In this document: positions 25,398 to 33,377 of the stretch, in pieces
How the letters are laid out: each line of letters starts with the position of its first letter
Numbering within the stretch: position 1 is the first letter of the stretch
Assembly: GCA_900468625.1 (NCBI GenBank)
Contig: UBUL01000019.1
Coordinates: forward strand, 1-64,000
Origin: Hyphomicrobiales bacterium
Lineage (GTDB): Bacteria > Pseudomonadota > Alphaproteobacteria > Rhizobiales > Rhizobiaceae
Reading direction: 5' to 3'
DNA length: 64,000 bases
Notes under the pieces: model-generated
Database searches by the model: none
The model's input: only the letters and a program-made list of their open reading frames with translations
Told to the model about the DNA's origin: nothing
Made by a program: the position numbers and the translations under genes

Positions 25398-26657
25398 TCA
25401 GCGACCATATGGCACGACACGATTCCGGCCCGATTCCTTAGCGCGGTAAAGTGCCTGATCTGCCTGGCTTTGAAGCTGTTCCGGCGTGGTACTTTGGATA
25501 TCTTCTACGTGGCTCACACCAATGCTGACCGTGACATGGGACGATACCCGTGAAGCGGGATTGGGAAGGGATGCGATCTCCACGCTTTCCCGGATCTGTC
25601 TGGCGACCTCTATCGCTTCCTCTTCCGCGATACCGGGAAGAACGACCAGAAATTCCTCGCCCCCGTAGCGCGCCGCATGATCATGGCTTCCTCTCAAGTT
25701 GCTCTGAATGATGCCAGCGACCTTCACGAGACAGCGATCGCCCTCGCCATGACCGAGGCTGTCATTCAGCGCCTTGAAGTGATCGATGTCGCACATCAAC
25801 AGGGCTATCCCCCCCGTTTCGGCTCCTGCATCCCAAAGGCGATTGAGCAGTTCCATCATCCAGCGTCGGTTGGCGATGCCGGTGAGTGGATCGGTTCTTG
25901 CCAGGAGCTCAAGGCGTGCATTTGCCGCGGCCAGTTCCGCTACGCGGCTTTGGTCCCGGAGCTCGAGAAGAAAGGCTTTTTGCGCGAGGATCGTCATCGT
26001 GCGCCGTGACACTATTGTCGCGACGATGCCTGCAGTAAAAAACAAGGTTGCCGCCTCCACGCTTCCGACGGTAATGCTCGGATTATGGATCTGGAAGAAG
26101 AGATAAAGGCCCAGAGCCATCGCCGCAATGGTCGTCGTCGCCGGCAGCGGGATGGCGAAGATAATGATCGCGGAAATGGCCACGAACAACATGATGTTCA
26201 AATGCCGCTCGTAAAATTCGCCTCCGGCAGTGACGCCGACCAGAGCAACGGAGAGGAGGATGAAGAACAAGCCGGCAATGAGGACGGTTATCTGAAGCCT
26301 GGGCAGGCCTGGTTTTCTCCAGAAAAAGGCAGCGCCCAAAGCCGCGGGAGGTAAAATGCAAGCCGGCGCGAGCATGGAGAGTGCGACCGGTCTCGGAAGC
26401 AGGATCGCGTTCAGTCCCAACGTAAGCAGGTCTATGAACGTTACCCAAATCATCCATGAGCGGATGATCTTGGCGGTTCGCGGCCAGGAACGCTCCCGAA
26501 AGAGGCGACGAAGCTCACCCTTCAGCCGTATATCTCGGGTACGACCGTTAAGGAGCCGTTCCACCTCTCCTATAGGCGCGGACGTCGATGCGTTCTGCTG
26601 GATTTTCACATCAATATCCGGCTTGCTGACCGGAATCTCGTTCTTGTGCAGTTCCAT
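25398..26657 (-). CDS. Membrane-bound GGDEF diguanylate cyclase
   Basis: A protein of about 419 residues. Residues about 65-225 contain six or so hydrophobic membrane segments, followed by a short coiled coil and a GGDEF domain from about residue 245 (LLARTDPLTGIANRRWMMEL). The catalytic motif is intact as GGEEF near residue 331, so it should make cyclic di-GMP. The inhibitory I-site (RxxD five residues before the motif) is not canonical: the arginine is displaced by one residue (RGSHD). ATG at 26657 is preferred over TTG at 26663. It is convergent with cysG and divergent from the PAS histidine kinase. The sensed signal is unknown. Confidence 0.9.
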   Translation of the reverse strand: MELHKNEIPVSKPDIDVKIQQNASTSAPIGEVERLLNGRTRDIRLKGELRRLFRERSWPRTAKIIRSWMIWVTFIDLLTLGLNAILLPRPVALSMLAPACILPPAALGAAFFWRKPGLPRLQITVLIAGLFFILLSVALVGVTAGGEFYERHLNIMLFVAISAIIIFAIPLPATTTIAAMALGLYLFFQIHNPSITVGSVEAATLFFTAGIVATIVSRRTMTILAQKAFLLELRDQSRVAELAAANARLELLARTDPLTGIANRRWMMELLNRLWDAGAETGGIALLMCDIDHFKALNDSLGHGEGDRCLVKVAGIIQSNLRGSHDHAARYGGEEFLVVLPGIAEEEAIEVARQIRESVEIASLPNPASRVSSHVTVSIGVSHVEDIQSTTPEQLQSQADQALYRAKESGRNRVVPYGR

Positions 26658-26860
26658 CTCCAATCACCAAAGGAGCATGTTTCATTCACAATATAGAACA
26701 GTCAATTCTACCAGCCAGTTTGTTAGCGTCTCCTTGCCGTCGATATCACAATTTTACGCTTGCTCGATCGCAAGTGCCGCGCGTGTGAAGGCGGGCGGTC
26801 TGCAACGCAAAATTAGCATTATAAATCTATTTTCAGCTGAGGAGATGGGAAGGTTGGGTC

Positions 26861-28090
26861 ATGATGGATGTACAGCAATGGACTATTGGCCAGGCAGATG
26901 GTCTGCTCGATATTGCGCTCGACAACATGCCGCATGGTCTTTGCATGTTTTCAGCCGATAGCCGGCTGATTTTGTGCAACGTCGCTTACGCGAATATGTA
27001 TGGCTTGCGCGAGGACTTGACCGTCGGCGGCACGCCGCTTCAAACCATACTGGACTATCGCTCGCAACTGGGCAACGGTCCCCTTCACACTGCGACATAT
27101 TTCGATGTGATTGGATTGGCGGAGAAACGGGGCGGAAGAGCAAGCCAGGATATCGCCCTCCAGGATGGGCGAGTGATCCGCATCACGCATAGCTCCATGG
27201 CCGACGGCCGATACGTGGCGACACATGAAGACATCTCGGAAAGCGTTCGCAACGCCGAGATCTTGGTGCGGCACAAGGAGACGCTTGAAGTGACGGTCGC
27301 TTTGAGAACCAAGGAGGTCGAGGAGCAGGCGCGCGAACTGGAGCGTCTCCTGCAGCAGGAGCGCAACATCAACGAACTCCAACGCCAGTTCGTCGCGCTT
27401 GCATCTCACGAGTTTCGCACGCCTTTGGCTATCATCGATGCGGCCGCGCAACGCTTATTGCGAGCGAAGGGAGATATCGCGTCCAAGTTTGTCCGAGATA
27501 AAGCAGATCAAATACGATCGTCGGTGGTCAGAATTGTCGATTTGATGGAAAGCATCCTTGCCGCCAGCCGGATGGATAACGGAGCGATTCAAATTCGTTA
27601 TGACCGCTGTGCACTTGGGGCCATCATCGAATCCTGCTGTCGTCGTCAGTCGGACATCAGTAAGTCGCATCGCATCACGGTCGATCTTGGCGACTTGCCT
27701 GACTATATCGATGCCGACAAATTCGCTCTGGAGCAGGTATTTTCCAACCTGGTGTCCAACGCCATCAAATACGCGCCTGGTCATCCCGATATCCACATTG
27801 CCGGTCGGCAAGAAGGTAACATGGTGAAAGTCGTCGTGCGGGACCATGGGGTGGGCATCGACGCCGAAGACCTGCCAAAGATCTTTCAGCGGTATTTCCG
27901 CGCGCGAACGTCCACGGGAATACCAGGTACAGGCCTGGGTCTGTACCTGGTAAAGCAAATCGTCGAACTCCATGGTGGATCGATCGAAATCGAGAGCGAG
28001 AAGGGAAAGGGCACCTCCCTCATCGTCGCACTTCCAATAGCACAAAAACTTTCTCCGGCTTCGCCGGATGATCGTACGAACGCTGCATGA
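26861..28090 (+). CDS. Soluble PAS-domain sensor histidine kinase
   Basis: A 409-residue kinase without membrane segments. Residues about 15-130 are a PAS domain (LDNMPHGLCMFSADSRLILC), residues about 135-180 a coiled coil, residues about 180-245 the dimerisation/phosphoacceptor domain with the H-box ASHEFRTPLAII, and residues about 290-400 the ATPase domain with N (LVSNAIKYAP), G1 (DHGVGI) and G2 (GTGLGLYLVKQI) boxes. The PAS cysteines and cytoplasmic location suggest an internal signal. A single-domain receiver gene follows 19 bases downstream, its probable partner. The ATG at 26861 is followed immediately by a second ATG; either may be used. Confidence 0.93.
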   Translation: MMDVQQWTIGQADGLLDIALDNMPHGLCMFSADSRLILCNVAYANMYGLREDLTVGGTPLQTILDYRSQLGNGPLHTATYFDVIGLAEKRGGRASQDIALQDGRVIRITHSSMADGRYVATHEDISESVRNAEILVRHKETLEVTVALRTKEVEEQARELERLLQQERNINELQRQFVALASHEFRTPLAIIDAAAQRLLRAKGDIASKFVRDKADQIRSSVVRIVDLMESILAASRMDNGAIQIRYDRCALGAIIESCCRRQSDISKSHRITVDLGDLPDYIDADKFALEQVFSNLVSNAIKYAPGHPDIHIAGRQEGNMVKVVVRDHGVGIDAEDLPKIFQRYFRARTSTGIPGTGLGLYLVKQIVELHGGSIEIESEKGKGTSLIVALPIAQKLSPASPDDRTNAA

Positions 28091-28109
28091 TCGCCAAGAG
28101 GACAAGCTA

Positions 28110-28511
28110 GTGACTACAATTTTGTGTATCGATGACGAAGCGGAAATTAGAGGCCTAATCGTTGAGGAACTGATCGAGGCAGGTTTCACGACATTGGAGG
28201 CTTCAAACGGCCGCGAAGGTTTGGAACTTCTGATTTCCAAATGGCCGGACATCGTCATTTGCGATATCACCATGCCGGAAATGGATGGGCATCAATTGCT
28301 TGCGGAGATTCAGATCAATTATCCTGAGCTTGCCAATGTGCCGTTCATATTCCTGACTGCGATGACCGATAAGCAGAACGTCGTCATGGGGCTCCGGGCG
28401 GGAGCTGCCGATTATTTGACCAAACCCATCGATTTTGAAATTTTGCTGGCAAAAATAGAGGGCTGCGTGGCGCGTATCGAAAGCGACATCCGAAACCACA
28501 GAGCATTCTGA
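28110..28511 (+). CDS. Single-domain response regulator (receiver only)
   Basis: A 133-residue CheY-like receiver with the acidic pair in ILCIDDE, phosphoacceptor aspartate in VICDITMPEMDG (near residue 51), the conserved threonine in FLTAMTD and lysine in LTKPIDF. There is no output domain. GTG at 28110 is preceded by AGAGGA and removes a non-homologous N-terminal extension. It follows the PAS histidine kinase at once and is probably its phosphorylation target, passing the signal to another protein rather than to DNA. Confidence 0.92.
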   Translation: MTTILCIDDEAEIRGLIVEELIEAGFTTLEASNGREGLELLISKWPDIVICDITMPEMDGHQLLAEIQINYPELANVPFIFLTAMTDKQNVVMGLRAGAADYLTKPIDFEILLAKIEGCVARIESDIRNHRAF

Positions 28512-28928
28512 TCGAACAAAAGCGAGTTGGGGACAACGGCAAGGATTTCCTTGATCGCGTCTGCGCGCCGCTGGCTGATGTCGAGATCGCGCTGATCGCT
28601 TCCGTCCGACATTGACCCCTCAGGGCGGACAGACCTATGACGTTCTTTTCTATGTCCCACCAACAGTGGGTTATCGCGAAATGGGGTCGCGATGGATTAG
28701 TATGTAACTAACATCCGCGGCCTCACTATCCTTGCCCAATTATTGAATATGAAGCTACGGCCTGCGACTTGAGATTGAGGTCTGGCCAAACGTGCCAGTA
28801 ACGGCAGTATATTTCCGTTGGGCTTATTTCCTTTCATCTTGCTCCTTTGTTCGTCAAGTGATCAAGATCTTAATATGTTTTATTTAGAAGCTTCATGCCG
28901 TCCGGCTTTAAGCTCTAAGGATTTTATC
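28512..28928. other. Intergenic stretch with a decayed fragment
   Basis: It contains a probable OmpA-family remnant on the minus strand (28526-28627). The AT-rich part near 28680-28880 may hold the promoter of the downstream periplasmic protein. No intact gene is seen. Confidence 0.5.
28526..28627 (-). pseudogene. Possible remnant of an OmpA-like peptidoglycan-binding domain
   Basis: The translation contains GSMSDGSDQRDLDISQRRA followed by DAIKEIL. This follows the pattern of OmpA C-terminal domains (GHTDsxGs...N..LSqRRA.aV...L), but the GHTD residues are altered and the rest of the domain is missing. I read it as a decayed fragment; chance similarity is possible because the match is short. 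Confidence 0.3.
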
Positions 28929-29423
28929 ATGAAGAAAATCATCGCATTGGCTTTGCTTGCATTAACGTCTCCGCTCGCGGCGCACGCTGCAACCTTGACA
29001 TTTCCTGGTGACAAGCCCGTCGCAAGTATCACCATTCCGGATAGCTGGAAGCCGGAGGAAACCGACAACGGCGTCCAGGGAACCTCGGAGGATTCTGCGG
29101 TCTATCTTTCGGCCGAGGTCGCCAGCGGCAAATCCATGGAGAAAGTTGTTACCGGTGCAATCGATTTTCTCGCAAAAAACAAGATAACGATCGACCCCTC
29201 AACTCAAAAGGAAACGCCCACTACCGAGGTCAACGGCTTGCAGATGGCCACCTTGGAATGGGATGGCAAGGATGAAGACGGTCCGGTCAGCATCGGCTTG
29301 CTCATCGTACAGGTAAGCGCTGACAACGCTCTCGTTGTGACGTACTGGGGAAACAAGGGGGACGAGGACAAGCACGACGCCGAAGTTAAGGCAATCGTCG
29401 CCTCGATCAAGCCGGTTAAGTGA
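28929..29423 (+). CDS. Periplasmic protein of unknown function
   Basis: A 164-residue protein whose first 20 residues form a clear Sec signal peptide (MKKIIALALLALTSPLAAHA, cut after AHA). The start ATG follows AAGG; the open frame upstream is not protein-like. The mature part is hydrophilic, starts TLTFPGDKPVASITIPDSW and resembles small periplasmic proteins that bacteria often annotate only as hypothetical, with alternating beta-strand character (LLIVQVSADNALVVTYWG). No catalytic motif is visible. It appears to be transcribed alone. Confidence 0.8.
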   Translation: MKKIIALALLALTSPLAAHAATLTFPGDKPVASITIPDSWKPEETDNGVQGTSEDSAVYLSAEVASGKSMEKVVTGAIDFLAKNKITIDPSTQKETPTTEVNGLQMATLEWDGKDEDGPVSIGLLIVQVSADNALVVTYWGNKGDEDKHDAEVKAIVASIKPVK

Positions 29424-29501
29424 CTTAGTCTCCGGCAATGGTGAATTAACTTATCACCGCTGCCCGTGGGACGTTGAATTCCACTCTGCTTTGACATCTT
29501 T

Positions 29502-29528
29502 CCACCCGGCTGCGACGCGGCCGGGTGG
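29502..29528 (+). terminator. GC-rich hairpin downstream of the periplasmic protein gene
   Basis: CCACCCGGC pairs with GCCGGGTGG over a 9-base loop, 78 bases after the stop codon. No T-run follows, so intrinsic termination is uncertain. Confidence 0.45.
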
Positions 29529-29662
29529 AGACAAACCTATAAAATGCTTCACTATTTCGAACCAACTGCGAGTCATCGCGAAAACGTCGCGTTCGAGCAT
29601 CAATCTTCGACTTCGCGCAGGCTCATTTCCATGCCTGATCAGCCGCGGCGGATACAAAAGGC

Positions 29663-29680
29663 CAGCCGGGATCCCGGCTG
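29663..29680. repeat. Perfect 18-base palindrome
   Basis: CAGCCGGGATCCCGGCTG reads the same on both strands. It lies about 230 bases before the Crp/Fnr-type gene, too far to be an obvious core operator; it may be part of a palindromic repeat. Confidence 0.5.
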
Positions 29681-29912
29681 ACTTTCATGCCGCATCAAAG
29701 ACGGGTCTTGCCGCTTAGGCCCATGCCGCTGCTGCCGCGGTGGTGGGGTCGCCTGCTTCATGCGGCTGGCGGCGCACTGACCGGAATGTCGTCGCTCTCT
29801 CCATGGTGGAACGATTGTCTCGCCGCATCTAAGAATGCTACGCGAATCATTCTTTTGCCCCGCCAGTGAGACGAGGCAAGTGAACACCATTGTGGACGTG
29901 CGGACTGAGCTG

Positions 29913-30515
29913 ATGAACACAGAAGCATTCTTCACCAAAATCCGGACCTACACCCCCCATCTGTCAGAAAAGGCCGAGCTCGCCTGGTCGTCGCTCCTGC
30001 GGCCGAGACAGTATCGTAAGGACGAGCCCTTCGTTCGGGCGGGCGACGTACCGACGACCTATGCCTTCGTCGTCGAAGGTCTGCTCTGCCAGCACTATGT
30101 TGGCCGCGGCGGCGACATGATCATTAAAAGCTTCTTTCCTGAGAACCGCATTGCCGCTTCGGTCAGCGCGACCCTGCTCGGCGAGCCCAGCCTGTTCACG
30201 ATTACGGCCATAGAGAACAGCACCGCCCTCGAATATGACTTTGCGGCTTTCAAGTCGCTCGTCAGCGACTTTCCCGACATTGCAGCCTTTTACATCAGTT
30301 ATATGGAGCGTCATTGGATCATTGAAAAGGAACCGGGCGAAATTGCCTTTCGGCATGACGACGCGATTAAGCGTTACATCGATTTCATCCGCAGGGAGCC
30401 GGAACTGCATAAGCGTTTGAAGCAGCATCACATCGCCGCCTGGTTGGGCATCACCCCGGAAAGCCTCAGCCGGCTTCGGAAAACGATCGCGATTACAAGA
30501 CCCGACAGGCGCTGA
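29913..30515 (+). CDS. Crp/Fnr-family transcriptional regulator
   Basis: A 200-residue regulator. Residues about 25-125 form the cyclic-nucleotide-binding-like beta-barrel (KDEPFVRAGDVPTTYAFVVE), followed by a long dimerisation helix and a C-terminal helix-turn-helix (HHIAAWLGITPESLSRLRKT). It lacks the N-terminal cysteine cluster of FNR and the full phosphate-binding cassette of CRP, so the ligand is unknown. ATG at 29913 is used; upstream in-frame starts at 29835 and 29880 add residues without family similarity. The VOC-family gene follows 148 bases downstream and may be its target. Confidence 0.88.
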   Translation: MNTEAFFTKIRTYTPHLSEKAELAWSSLLRPRQYRKDEPFVRAGDVPTTYAFVVEGLLCQHYVGRGGDMIIKSFFPENRIAASVSATLLGEPSLFTITAIENSTALEYDFAAFKSLVSDFPDIAAFYISYMERHWIIEKEPGEIAFRHDDAIKRYIDFIRREPELHKRLKQHHIAAWLGITPESLSRLRKTIAITRPDRR

Positions 30516-30663
30516 CGCGATTTCTTACCAAACATCAATTCTTTCGCGGCCGGATTGCTGCATGTCTGCCGGGCAAGCAACCGCGGTGAGGTTACGGCGG
30601 GACACCAAGCAGCGGATAGCGACCTCGGATCAGGCCGTATCTTGCCGCGAACAAAGGAAACCT

Positions 30664-31077
30664 ATGATGACCAAGATGATTTTTGTGAACCTGCCTGTCA
30701 CCGACCTGGCTCGGCCCAAGGCATTCTATGAGGCCTTGGGATTCACCAACAACGCACAGTTCAGCGACGATAACTCGGCCTGTATGGTGGTGAGCGAGAC
30801 GATCAACGTCATGCTCCTCACCCATGACAAGTGGCGTGGTTTCACCAGCCGACCGATTCCGCCGGCAACGTCGAGCGAAGTAATGCTGGCCCTCTCCTGC
30901 GAGAGCCGCGAGGCGGTCGACCGGATGAATGATGCTGCCGCCCTGCATGGCGGGCAGGCTGACATCAATCCGAAGCAGGACCTCGGCTTCCTGTACGATC
31001 GCAACCTCGCCGATCCGGACGGCCATGTCTGGGAAGCGGTATGGATGGATCCGAATGCGATGTCAGCCGGTGGCTGA
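30664..31077 (+). CDS. VOC (glyoxalase/dioxygenase-fold) family protein
   Basis: A 137-residue protein of the vicinal-oxygen-chelate superfamily: two beta-alpha-beta-beta-beta modules, the first beginning IFVNLPVTDLARPKAFYEAL and the second ending DPDGHVWEAVWMDP. The start is the first of two adjacent ATGs, 30664, after AAAGGA. The usual metal-binding positions are not all clear, and members of this subgroup are often annotated as lactoylglutathione lyase-like without proof of activity. It follows the Crp/Fnr-type regulator. Confidence 0.85.
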   Translation: MMTKMIFVNLPVTDLARPKAFYEALGFTNNAQFSDDNSACMVVSETINVMLLTHDKWRGFTSRPIPPATSSEVMLALSCESREAVDRMNDAAALHGGQADINPKQDLGFLYDRNLADPDGHVWEAVWMDPNAMSAGG

Positions 31078-31715
31078 GACTGGTCGCGTCGCAACCGCGT
31101 TCAAATTATAGCAGCCACGGGCCGGTCCAGATGCACACGATTTCATGAGCCGGTGATGGATCGGACCGTGGACGGCTTACGCTATGACCCAGATCTGCGC
31201 TACCATCATGCCGGATGCGGGCAGGGAACGTTCACCGTGAGTATGACATCCGTCAAAGGCCTCTCGATCAGGAAGTTGCTGATCGGCGCGCTGATTATAT
31301 TCATGACGTTGAATACGATCGGTTTCTGCTACAGTAAATTTGTCAAGGCGAGTATAAGCGCCGCCAGTCGATGATAATTGCAAGCCTGATCGAGGGCATT
31401 GTAACCGCATCGACGCTCACCACTGTCGGTCAGGTCGTCAATCCCGGCGCCGAACTGATGCGCACGCCCGGTCGATGCCGACCTCGCGCACGAGCAAAAG
31501 CCCGGGCGCAAGCCTATTGGTGAGTATGCGGTATCAAGCCTGATGCCGCTGAAGGACTTGGCATCGAAGGTTTGCTGCTTCATGCGATTTCAGATGACGC
31601 AAGTGCCTTTACTGAGGCCGTCGGCTTCCTGTCTTCTCCGTCCGACCCCATGATGCTGATGATCGGATTGTACGACCTCGACAATGCCCTGAACCTCAAG
31701 CGAAACTCATTCAAC
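31078..31715. other. Gene-poor stretch containing decayed sequence
   Basis: It contains a frameshifted HlyD-like fragment (31371-31580). A short frame ending at 31374 reads LSIRKLLIGALIIFMTL, a lone hydrophobic helix that may be the anchor of another broken membrane protein. No intact gene is seen. Confidence 0.5.
31371..31580 (+). pseudogene. Frameshifted remnant of an HlyD-family membrane fusion protein
   Basis: The first frame reads ASLIEGIVTASTLTTVGQVV then NPGAELMR, which is the lipoyl-region wording of HlyD-type adaptors (DGIVT...GQVV.PG..LM.IVP). After a frameshift near 31465 the text continues VDADLAHEQ and then GEYAVSSLMPLKDLASK, like the C-terminal end of such adaptors (..YLLSPL...). 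The part between is deleted. Similarity is judged by eye only. Confidence 0.45.
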
Positions 31716-32612
31716 TTATCCCCACTTCATCTCACCCTTTGCGACCTTGGCACCCAATTCAAGGGAACCGACGTCCGCGAGATTGGGATAGCGCTTGGTC
31801 ATTGCCGCGATCAAGGCCGCGCTGTCCTTCGCTTTCACTTCCTCTTCATGGAAGGCGACAAGATAGTCTCGGGTGAATTTGATGGCGTCGAGACCCTGCG
31901 GCGCGCCTTCGGTCTGGTGGGCGGGGATGACGATCTTCGGCTTGCGAGCCGCCAGCTTGTCGAGGGCCTTGATCCAGGCTTGCCGCTTCTCCGGCGTGGC
32001 CTCGTCGGCGACCCAGATGTGAATACCGGAGGAAACCAGCACGCCCCCGAACACGGCCTTGAGCGAGGGAACCCAAAGATAGCGGCGATCGTGCATATCC
32101 GGAACTTCGACGATCTCGATTTTCTCGCCGTCAAGTTCGAGTGCCTTCAGGTCCGACGCCACCGGAATGACGACATCAGCCAGCTTCTGCGGACCATTTT
32201 CCTTCAGTTGCGGTCCCCAGGCGGCAAGCTTGCCTTCGACGTTGGCATGGATGGCCGCAACCGTGACAGGCTTGGCGATGACCTTGGCATCGGGGAAGGT
32301 GGAGACGATCGGCCGCAGACTGAAGTAATAGTCGGGGTCGTTACAGCTCACATAGATGGTGGTCAGACGTTTGCCCGTCGATCTGATGGCGTCGGCGACC
32401 GCGCGGCCGTCCGAAAGGGTAAAGCCGCCGTCGATGAGGATTGCGTCCTTCTTGCCGGTGAGCAGGACCGGCGTGCGGCGGAATCCTGCCTCGGGCGCCT
32501 GGAAGTATTGCCATTGAAGCTTCGAACTTGCCGCCTGGGACGCAGCAAGGGGCATGATCGAGACAGCACCCGCGGCCAAGGAAAATTTCACTACATCGCG
32601 TCTGGTAAACAT
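31716..32612 (-). CDS. Exported MBL-fold protein with degenerate metal site
   Basis: A 298-residue protein. The N-terminus is a Tat-type signal (TRRDVVKFSLAAGAVSIMPL, cut near ASQA). The mature part follows the metallo-beta-lactamase fold: a first strand pair ending AILIDGG, and later VFGGVLVSSGIHIW and IVIPAHQ. The metal-binding HxHxDH motif expected after the third strand is replaced by SCNDPDYYF, so only late histidine positions survive. It is probably not a standard zinc hydrolase. It lies 25 bases downstream of the DsbA-like gene on the same strand; both are divergent from the LysR regulator. Confidence 0.82.
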   Translation of the reverse strand: MFTRRDVVKFSLAAGAVSIMPLAASQAASSKLQWQYFQAPEAGFRRTPVLLTGKKDAILIDGGFTLSDGRAVADAIRSTGKRLTTIYVSCNDPDYYFSLRPIVSTFPDAKVIAKPVTVAAIHANVEGKLAAWGPQLKENGPQKLADVVIPVASDLKALELDGEKIEIVEVPDMHDRRYLWVPSLKAVFGGVLVSSGIHIWVADEATPEKRQAWIKALDKLAARKPKIVIPAHQTEGAPQGLDAIKFTRDYLVAFHEEEVKAKDSAALIAAMTKRYPNLADVGSLELGAKVAKGEMKWG

Positions 32613-32637
32613 GCTGGTTCCTTTGTCGTTTGTGGGA

Positions 32638-33276
32638 TCATGCGGCTTTCAGATGCGCCATGAGATTGTCATAGCTGCCGAAGAGAGCGCTTGCGTCGAG
32701 AAGGCGCTGATGTCCGTTTCTTTCGATCACCAGGGCCGGAACGCCATTCGCTCCGTGTCGATGGAATAGATCCTGTCCTTCCGTCACGAGTTGCCGATTG
32801 GCCTCGAGCAGATCGCCCGCCCCCTCGTTCAAGATGCGCGCGGCTTCGCTAAGCCCTGCGGAAGCGAGCAGATTGGAGAGAACATCCATGCCGGTGATGT
32901 CCAGCCCTGTCACATAGCGCGCATGCTGGATAAGGCGCAGCGCATCGAAGCGCTTTCGGTGGTCCGCAAGGCCTGCCGCCGTGATGGCGAGTGTGGCGGC
33001 GCCCGAGTCGAACAGCGAGCCCGTCTTGTTCAAGACCTTCGAGCGATAGTCCTCGGAAAACGGCTGACCGCTCAAGCGTTCGATCCGCTGATCGTTCGAC
33101 CAGGCATAGGCGGCGAATGCGGCGTCCATCTCGCGTGCGCCGGCTCCTGAAAACAGGCCCGTGGGCAAGGGGCGGACGTCGATGCCCGCTAGCCGCAGAC
33201 GATCGAGCATCGGGCTTGCACCGTAGCACCAGCCACATAAGGGGTCGAAGAGATAGGTGGCTGACAAGTCCTGCAT
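32638..33276 (-). CDS. DsbA-family thioredoxin-fold oxidoreductase
   Basis: A protein of about 212 residues with the redox motif CGWC near residue 14 (YLFDPLCGWCYGASPML), a long helical insertion and the cis-proline segment GVPALVIERNG near residue 180. There is no signal peptide, so it is cytoplasmic, like FrnE and related DsbA-family proteins. ATG at 33276 puts the strand just before the CGWC motif; an in-frame upstream start at 33309 would extend into the operator region. It precedes the MBL-fold gene in a two-gene operon divergent from the LysR regulator at 33378. Confidence 0.86.
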   Translation of the reverse strand: MQDLSATYLFDPLCGWCYGASPMLDRLRLAGIDVRPLPTGLFSGAGAREMDAAFAAYAWSNDQRIERLSGQPFSEDYRSKVLNKTGSLFDSGAATLAITAAGLADHRKRFDALRLIQHARYVTGLDITGMDVLSNLLASAGLSEAARILNEGAGDLLEANRQLVTEGQDLFHRHGANGVPALVIERNGHQRLLDASALFGSYDNLMAHLKAA

Positions 33277-33343
33277 GGATCGGGCCCCTGGTTCGTAGGA
33301 CCTGATCATCTCAGCTCTTGCCGCATCGAAAAATATCGGCCAA

Positions 33344-33360
33344 TCATACAGACTGTATGA
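33344..33360. promoter_or_regulatory. Perfect 17-base palindrome in the LysR/DsbA divergent promoter
   Basis: TCATACAG-A-CTGTATGA is perfectly symmetrical and lies 17 bases before the LysR start and 68 bases before the DsbA-type start. It is the best candidate for the binding site of the LysR regulator. Confidence 0.65.
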
Positions 33361-33377
33361 ATTAATCAGACAATGGC

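Larger units (their letters stand above)
29424..29912. other. Intergenic stretch with palindromes
   Basis: It holds a hairpin (29502-29528) after the periplasmic protein gene and an 18-base perfect palindrome (29663-29680). No convincing gene is seen on either strand. Confidence 0.55.

Noticed and set aside
31153..31374. 73-codon open frame with one hydrophobic helix
   Set aside because: No ribosome-binding site and no intact domain; more likely the relic of a membrane protein in a decayed region.
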